NCBI GenBank assembly: GCA_902570125.1
Contig: CACFXK010000005.1
Coordinates: forward strand, 1 to 64,000
From: an uncultured Pelagibacteraceae bacterium
Lineage (GTDB): Bacteria; Pseudomonadota; Alphaproteobacteria; Pelagibacterales; Pelagibacteraceae
DNA length: 64,000 nucleotides
Direction: 5' to 3'
Below the pieces are notes generated by a model. The model saw only the letters and a list, made by a program, of their open reading frames with translations, did no database searches and was not told the origin of the DNA. Positions 58,743 to 64,000 of the stretch are shown piece by piece. How positions within the stretch are numbered: the first letter of the stretch is position 1; each line of letters opens with the position of its first letter. The position numbers were made by a program, and so were the translations under genes.

Positions 58743-60068
58743 CTAGCAATCCAAAGTATTAGATCTTTCCCACTTTGTAATAGGTTTTAATTTATCAAAT
58801 TTTTCTTTTGACTTGAAACTTTCAATTTCGGATTTTTTTAATTTGATATAACTGTTTAAAACATTTTTTCCAAAAGCATTTTTCATTACTGTATTAATAT
58901 TTAACATTTCTAAGGAATCTTCTAATGTATTTGGTAATTTTGGTAGGTTGGGATATTTTTTGTGATCAGTATACATATTACAAAATAATGGTTTTCCAGG
59001 ATTAACTCTTTTTCTAATCCCATTTATACCTGCTGCTAAAACTCCTGCTTGTAGCAAATATGGATTTGCTGATCCATCCATTAATCTTAGTTCAAACCTT
59101 CCTGGATCTGGAACTCTAATCATATGTGTTCGATTATTTCCTGTGTAAGAAATACTACTTGGTGACCATGTTGCACCAGACTTTGTCGGTGGCGCATTTA
59201 TTCTTCTATAACTATTTAAAGTTGGATTAAAAAATGCTGATAATGAACCTGCATTCTTAATAACTCCACCCAAAAAATTATATGCTAATTTACTAAGCCC
59301 AAGTTTATCGTTTTTATCTAAAAATTTATTTTTTTTCTTATCCCATAGAGAAATATGTGCATGACATCCATTACCCGTCAGTTGTTCAAATGGTTTAGGC
59401 ATAAATGTTGCTCTTAATCCATGCTTTTCTGCTATAGACTTAACCATAAATTTAAAAAATGTATGTCTATCTGCTGTTGTTAAGCAGTCAGTGTAGTCCC
59501 AATTCATTTCAAACTGGCCATTAGCATCTTCATGATCATTTTGATATGGGTTCCATCCCATTGTAATCATGCAATCACATATCTCTTTTATTAAATCATA
59601 TTGCCTCATTAAAGCTGACTGGTCATAACAAGGTTTAGATTGAGTATCCCTTGAGTCTGCAATAGAACTACCATCAGTTGATATAAGGAAATATTCACAC
59701 TCAACACCCGATTTCATTGTGTAACCTTCATTTGATAGTGATTTTATTTGGTTTTTTAACATCACTCTTGGTGATGCCTCAACAGGTTTGCCATTCATCC
59801 ATAGGTCTGAAGCAAGCCAACCTACTTCTTTATTCCAAGGTAATTGAATTAAACTATTTGGATCTGGTACAGCAAACATATCAGAGTCTGCTGGTGACAT
59901 ATCAAGCCAAGCTGCAAATCCAGCAAATCCTGCACCATTTTTTTGCATCTCTTTGATAGCTTGTGCGGGTACTAATTTAGATCTTAATACACCAAACAAA
60001 TCAACGAAACTTATTAAAAAATATTTTATTTTTTTTGATTTTGCAATTTTATATAAGTCTTTTGCCAC
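58743..60068 (-). CDS. glutamine synthetase-family ligase (GlnT or gamma-glutamylmethylamide synthetase GmaS)
   Basis: GVECEYFLIS, ANGQFEMNWDYTDCLTTADRHTFFKFMVK, TGNGCHAHISLWD, PGRFELRLMDGSANPYLLQAG. Confidence 0.8.
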   Translation of the reverse strand: MAKDLYKIAKSKKIKYFLISFVDLFGVLRSKLVPAQAIKEMQKNGAGFAGFAAWLDMSPADSDMFAVPDPNSLIQLPWNKEVGWLASDLWMNGKPVEASPRVMLKNQIKSLSNEGYTMKSGVECEYFLISTDGSSIADSRDTQSKPCYDQSALMRQYDLIKEICDCMITMGWNPYQNDHEDANGQFEMNWDYTDCLTTADRHTFFKFMVKSIAEKHGLRATFMPKPFEQLTGNGCHAHISLWDKKKNKFLDKNDKLGLSKLAYNFLGGVIKNAGSLSAFFNPTLNSYRRINAPPTKSGATWSPSSISYTGNNRTHMIRVPDPGRFELRLMDGSANPYLLQAGVLAAGINGIRKRVNPGKPLFCNMYTDHKKYPNLPKLPNTLEDSLEMLNINTVMKNAFGKNVLNSYIKLKKSEIESFKSKEKFDKLKPITKWERSNTLDC

Positions 60069-60089
60069 TCAATCTTCTTATCATACTTT

Positions 60090-60248
60090 TTAAAAAAATG
60101 ATAAAAAGAAATCTTTATAGTAAATTATATTTACAACAATAATAATTAATATAGCTAGTACCAATCCATATTTTGCCTTTGGCCATGCTAATCTTGCCAT
60201 TTTGCTTGGAGTTTTATTTGATTCCTCTTTTTTATTTTGCTCGTCCAT
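60090..60248 (-). CDS. small single-TM protein, 52 aa, not in the supplied ORF track
   Basis: Hand translation: MDEQNKKEESNKTPSKMARLAWPKAKYGLVLAILIIIVVNIIYYKDFFLSFF. Charged N terminus then TM helix. Confidence 0.5.
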   Translation of the reverse strand: MDEQNKKEESNKTPSKMARLAWPKAKYGLVLAILIIIVVNIIYYKDFFLSFF

Positions 60249-60258
60249 TTTAATTTAA

Positions 60259-60282
60259 GGGCGCAATTAAAATTTTGCGCCC
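60259..60282 (-). terminator. GC-rich hairpin (terminator-like, poor T tract)
   Basis: Minus strand GGGCGCAA-AATTTTAA-TTGCGCCC, 8-bp perfect stem between two small ORFs. Confidence 0.55.
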
Positions 60283-60296
60283 CTATTACTATTTAT

Positions 60297-60524
60297 TTAT
60301 CCGTCAGTTATATTACTTTTCCATGCATTTGAGTTTGGTCTTTTTCTTGCAAGCTTAGAAAGTTTATCACTTTCTTGTTTTGAGCTTACAACAGTCCAAC
60401 CTATCCAAATAATTGCAAGTATAAGGACCAATATACCTTCTGATCCTACTCCAGGATAAATAGCACCTACAACATCTTCTGCAGGTTTATTTAAGTGATC
60501 TATCCAATTAGATACTGTAGCCAT
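60297..60524 (-). CDS. small single-TM protein next to the ammonium transporter
   Basis: 75 aa: ATG 11 nt after the amt stop with an RBS-like GGAGG upstream; TM segment EGILVLILAIIWIGWTVV. Confidence 0.6.
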   Translation of the reverse strand: MATVSNWIDHLNKPAEDVVGAIYPGVGSEGILVLILAIIWIGWTVVSSKQESDKLSKLARKRPNSNAWKSNITDG

Positions 60525-60535
60525 AATATCCTCCT

Positions 60536-61936
60536 TTAACTACTTGAAGAAGCAACAGTGCGTTCATCTTCTTTTGCTTCCTCCATTATTTGATAGTCTA
60601 AACCAGCTAACTCAACTTCTCTTGGGATTCTGAGTTTGCCAATACCATTTAAGACTCTAGCTATAATATAGCCTGGGATCATTCCAAGAACAAAGAACAT
60701 GATTATTGCACCTATGAACATTCCTAAAGGATTTATTGCAGCGTATGTAGTTCCATCCCACATAGCACCAACACTGTATCCTGAAGAAGGGTATCCATTT
60801 AATACAAAACCGCATATCACAAGTCCTGCAAACCCAGCGTAACCATGAACTGCCACTGCTCCAACTGCATCATCAATTTTGAACCTACGTTCAACCCAGT
60901 AATGCATTTTGTAAGCTATAACGACACCAATCATTCCAATTATCAAAGATTGTATTGGATGATATAAGTCATTTCCTGCAGAGGCACAGATTATTCCAGC
61001 TAAACCACTTGAGTAAGTCCAGAAAGGATCACCTTTGGAAACAACATAACCTGCTAACAATCCTCCTGAGAGAGACATTAAAAAGTTCATTGTTATTCCA
61101 CTAAGTGTGGTTGGCGTTACATAAATTGTGGTTGCGGTAAAGTAGGTTACACCTTCCATGCCATACTCAGGTCCAAGATCGTAAATTGGAATATTACAAG
61201 CCGCATAAAATCCCCAAAAACCAGTATAAATTAAGAATAATCCAACAGTTACTAACCAAGGATTTCTTGGTCCTATGTTTCTAGGTTCACCACTTGATGA
61301 AAATTTTCCAATTCTTGGTCCCAAAACAGCAAGTACACCTAAAGCAAATCCACCTGCTACTGCGTGAATTACTCCTGAGGCATAAGCATCATGGTAACCT
61401 AGTATCTTCAACATCCATCCGTCAAAGTGCCATCCCCATGCAGCATCTATGCTCCAAAATACAGATCCAATTGCAATCGCAAGAATTCCAAAAGCAAAAG
61501 TAGTAATTCTTTCAATTACAGCACCTGATACAATGGATGCAGCTGTCCATGAGAAAAGTAAAAATGCAGCCCAAAATACTCCACTAATATGATCTCCTAA
61601 GTTTACTGCCATCAATTCACTATTTGGCAGATACCACTTAGCACTAAAAGCTGAGTCATCTGTAATTAGCGCTGCGCTTTCATTCATTATTGATGGTGCA
61701 AGACCTGGCCCAGTTGGAAATGCCCAATAAATCCACCAACCAAATAAAAACCAAGTTACTGTTACTAAAGGTATCAGCATTGTGTTTTTCATTAATGTAT
61801 GTTGATGATGTTTGTATCGGGAAGCTCCAACTTCATACATACAGAATCCCACGTGGATAAGAAACATTAGTACTACTGTTATCCAATAGTAAAATTCTGT
61901 GAATATGGTTGTCAATGCACCTAGTTCGTCAGTCAT
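60536..61936 (-). CDS. amt: ammonium transporter (Amt family)
   Basis: GASRYKHHQHTLMKNTML, SIDAAWGWHFDGWMLKILGYHDAYASGVIHAVAGGFALGVLAVLGPRIGKF, DDAVGAVAVHGYAGFAGLVICG. Confidence 0.9.
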   Translation of the reverse strand: MTDELGALTTIFTEFYYWITVVLMFLIHVGFCMYEVGASRYKHHQHTLMKNTMLIPLVTVTWFLFGWWIYWAFPTGPGLAPSIMNESAALITDDSAFSAKWYLPNSELMAVNLGDHISGVFWAAFLLFSWTAASIVSGAVIERITTFAFGILAIAIGSVFWSIDAAWGWHFDGWMLKILGYHDAYASGVIHAVAGGFALGVLAVLGPRIGKFSSSGEPRNIGPRNPWLVTVGLFLIYTGFWGFYAACNIPIYDLGPEYGMEGVTYFTATTIYVTPTTLSGITMNFLMSLSGGLLAGYVVSKGDPFWTYSSGLAGIICASAGNDLYHPIQSLIIGMIGVVIAYKMHYWVERRFKIDDAVGAVAVHGYAGFAGLVICGFVLNGYPSSGYSVGAMWDGTTYAAINPLGMFIGAIIMFFVLGMIPGYIIARVLNGIGKLRIPREVELAGLDYQIMEEAKEDERTVASSSS

Positions 61937-62070
61937 TTAACCTCCAATTGTTTAAACAAATTATTTTAATATTATTATTTCGAATTATCGGATCAATCTT
62001 AAATAAAACAATTGTATCAATAAAAATTTATAATATTACAACTATAGGTATATATAAATTGTTGGTGATT

Positions 62071-62478
62071 CTAAAATTTTCGATAAGCTTTTTTTAAATC
62101 TACTAATGGGTGATTTGGAGACATTTGAAATTTTACCAATAGTTCTCTTGCTATCATGTCTCTATCTTGTTGGTTATTTGGTAATTTAATTTTTTTCGGA
62201 ATAGTTACCCAACCATTTGCGTTTCTATCAAAAACTGCAGGTCTATCTTCTTCATATCCCATGTGAACATCTTCCAACCAATTTAAATCATCCCAACCCA
62301 TTGCTTCGATATATTTTTTTAGGAAAGGAGTTATTCTTGAATAGTCTGGCAATAAATTCACATCATATCTATAACCAATAGTTTGGCCTATCATCTTTTC
62401 TCGAGCAGTCTCTTTCTTTTTACCTAACTGACCTTTAACCTTTTTTTTGCTCGATTTTTTAGTTTTTTTCTTTGGCAT
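62071..62478 (-). CDS. uncharacterised protein with lysine-rich N-terminal tail
   Basis: 135 aa; starts 2 nt after the glxD-like stop; MPKKKTKKSSKKKVKGQLGKKKE then an ordered-looking region. Confidence 0.7.
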   Translation of the reverse strand: MPKKKTKKSSKKKVKGQLGKKKETAREKMIGQTIGYRYDVNLLPDYSRITPFLKKYIEAMGWDDLNWLEDVHMGYEEDRPAVFDRNANGWVTIPKKIKLPNNQQDRDMIARELLVKFQMSPNHPLVDLKKAYRKF

Positions 62479-62480
62479 AA

Positions 62481-63875
62481 TTATATTTTATGAAAATCGT
62501 CAACTCCTACTGTGTGATTTGTTCCAGAAAGTGGTACTTTTGCTAAAGCAGAAGCTTCCATTGTTAAAGCTGCCATATCTTCTGGCTCTAATGAATGGAT
62601 ATTTGTTTTACCACAAGCTCTTGCTAATAATTGTGCTTCTAAAGTCATAGTGTGTAAGTAATTATATACTCTAAGAGCTGCCTCATCTGGATTTAGTCTT
62701 TTTCTCAATTTAGGATCCTGAGTAGCAACACCAACTGGGCAACGACCAGTATGACAGTGATAACAATGTCCTGCTGGTACTCCCATTTCTTTTTCAAAAT
62801 TAGACTCAGGAATTTCTTTATTACAATTAAGTGCAATCATAGCCCCAGTACCTATAGCAATAGCATCTGCTCCAAGAGCTAATGCTTTTGCCATGTCAGC
62901 TCCATCTCTAACACCACCTGCATAAATAAGAGTAACTTTTCCAGTTTTTCCAACATCATCTATTGCTCTTCTTGCTTCTCTAATTGCAGCTATTCCAGGT
63001 ATACCTGTGTTTGCTGCTGCGATGTGTGGTCCAGCGCCTGTTGAACCTTCCATACCATCTAGATAAATAGAGTCAGGATCACATTTTGCTGCCATACGAA
63101 CATCATCATAAACTTTTGCTGCACCAAGTTTTAATTGTATTGGAACTTTATTTTTGGTTAACTCTCTTAGCTCTTGAACTTTTAAAGCTAAATCATCTGG
63201 TCCTAACCAATCAGGATGTCTAGCAGGAGACCTTTGATCAATACCAGCTGGTAATGATCTCATCTCTGCTACTTGGTCAGTAACTTTTTGACCCATCAAG
63301 TGACCACCCATTCCAACTTTTTGTCCTTGACCAATGAACACTTCAATTCCATCAGCAAGTTGAGCATGATGCGGATTAAATCCATATCTTGATTGAATAC
63401 ATTGATAGTACCATTTTTCTGAATATCTTCTTTCATCAGGTATCATTCCACCTTCACCTGAACATGTCGCGCTACCCGCCATTGTCGCTCCTCTTGCAAG
63501 CGCTGTTTTAGCTTCATAAGATAAAGCTCCAAAACTCATACCTGTAATATAAACCGGTATATCTAATTCTACTGGGTTTTCACATCTTGGACCAATTATA
63601 GTTTTTGTTTCACATTTTTCTCTGTAACCTTCGATTACAAATCTTGTAAGAGTTCCAGGTAAAAAAACTAAATCGTCAAATGTAGGAATTTTTTTCATCA
63701 GAGCCATACCTCTCATTCGGTATCTTCCTAACTGAGCCTTTATGTGAATGTCATCAATTACCTCAGGTGTAAATATAGCGTTATAACCTAGTAAACTTTT
63801 ATTTCTTTTTGAAAATTCACTACCACCATTCCCATTTGAATGACCATTTGATTTTCCATTTTTTTTCTTTGCCAT
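62481..63875 (-). CDS. FMN-binding glutamate synthase-like protein (GlxD / MgsC-like)
   Basis: QLKLGAAKVYDDVRMAAKCDPDSIYLDGMEGSTGAGP, IYAGGVRDGADMAKALALGADAIAIGTGAMIAL, CYHCHTGRCPVGVATQDP Fe-S motif. Confidence 0.85.
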   Translation of the reverse strand: MAKKKNGKSNGHSNGNGGSEFSKRNKSLLGYNAIFTPEVIDDIHIKAQLGRYRMRGMALMKKIPTFDDLVFLPGTLTRFVIEGYREKCETKTIIGPRCENPVELDIPVYITGMSFGALSYEAKTALARGATMAGSATCSGEGGMIPDERRYSEKWYYQCIQSRYGFNPHHAQLADGIEVFIGQGQKVGMGGHLMGQKVTDQVAEMRSLPAGIDQRSPARHPDWLGPDDLALKVQELRELTKNKVPIQLKLGAAKVYDDVRMAAKCDPDSIYLDGMEGSTGAGPHIAAANTGIPGIAAIREARRAIDDVGKTGKVTLIYAGGVRDGADMAKALALGADAIAIGTGAMIALNCNKEIPESNFEKEMGVPAGHCYHCHTGRCPVGVATQDPKLRKRLNPDEAALRVYNYLHTMTLEAQLLARACGKTNIHSLEPEDMAALTMEASALAKVPLSGTNHTVGVDDFHKI

Positions 63876-64000
63876 TAAATTGCTCCTTTTTTCTCAGTTG
63901 GTTCTAAAGCGTCGTAATTCCAAAGTTTTTTACCTGCAACCACTTTTGTCATTTTTGAAACATCAAAATTTTCGCCAATTTCTGCTACTTTAAGTTTTCT
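63875..64000 (-). CDS. partial CDS (3' end), probably GXGXG-domain glutamate synthase-like protein (GlxC / MgsB-like)
   Basis: Hand-translated C terminus RKLKVAEIGENFDVSKMTKVVAGKKLWNYDALEPTEKKGAI*. The stop overlaps the glxD-like ATG by 1 nt (TAATG). Confidence 0.5.
   Translation of the reverse strand, partial: RKLKVAEIGENFDVSKMTKVVAGKKLWNYDALEPTEKKGAI

Noticed and set aside
61937-62070. Long leader upstream of amt as a possible nitrogen-responsive riboswitch
   Set aside because: 134 nt of AT-rich sequence with no strong conserved-looking helix I could identify by eye; needs covariation analysis before any claim.
1-64000. Mobile elements, CRISPR arrays, tRNA/rRNA genes, phage or defence systems
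   Set aside because: No spaced direct repeats, transposase/integrase, cas-like, cloverleaf or rRNA-like sequence was recognised; every sizable gap between genes is short and AT-rich.

Overview
AT-rich, densely packed bacterial chromosome segment whose gene content and compactness fit Pelagibacterales (SAR11). This lineage call is inference; no rRNA or marker search was possible. I see no rRNA, tRNA, CRISPR, phage or transposon signal. The window is dominated by transport and catabolism of small nitrogen- and methyl-rich compounds. It carries a glycine-betaine/proline-type ABC system (two ATPases, one tandem-fused permease, one binding protein) flanked by two different 2OG-Fe(II) oxygenases (HalD/BesD-like and gamma-butyrobetaine-hydroxylase-like) and a GDPD. 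It also has two homocysteine S-methyltransferases, an EutA/DoeA-like pair upstream of potABCD, and a dipeptide-type ABC importer. A tight 7-gene minus-strand operon (28963-36444) carries two GcvT/DmdA-type demethylase homologs with a TPP enzyme, an FMN hydroxyacid oxidase, an S51 peptidase-like protein, a degenerate HIUase/transthyretin-like protein and a thiolase. An ammonium/amine block (glxC-like, glxD-like, K-rich unknown, amt, two small membrane ORFs, GlnT/GmaS-like) lies at the right end. The two signals I would follow first are the GcvT-pair operon, and a recurrent arrangement in which a strong hairpin or terminator sits directly against the start codon of the next gene, at potD/potB and proX/GDPD and, more weakly, between the small ORFs after amt.
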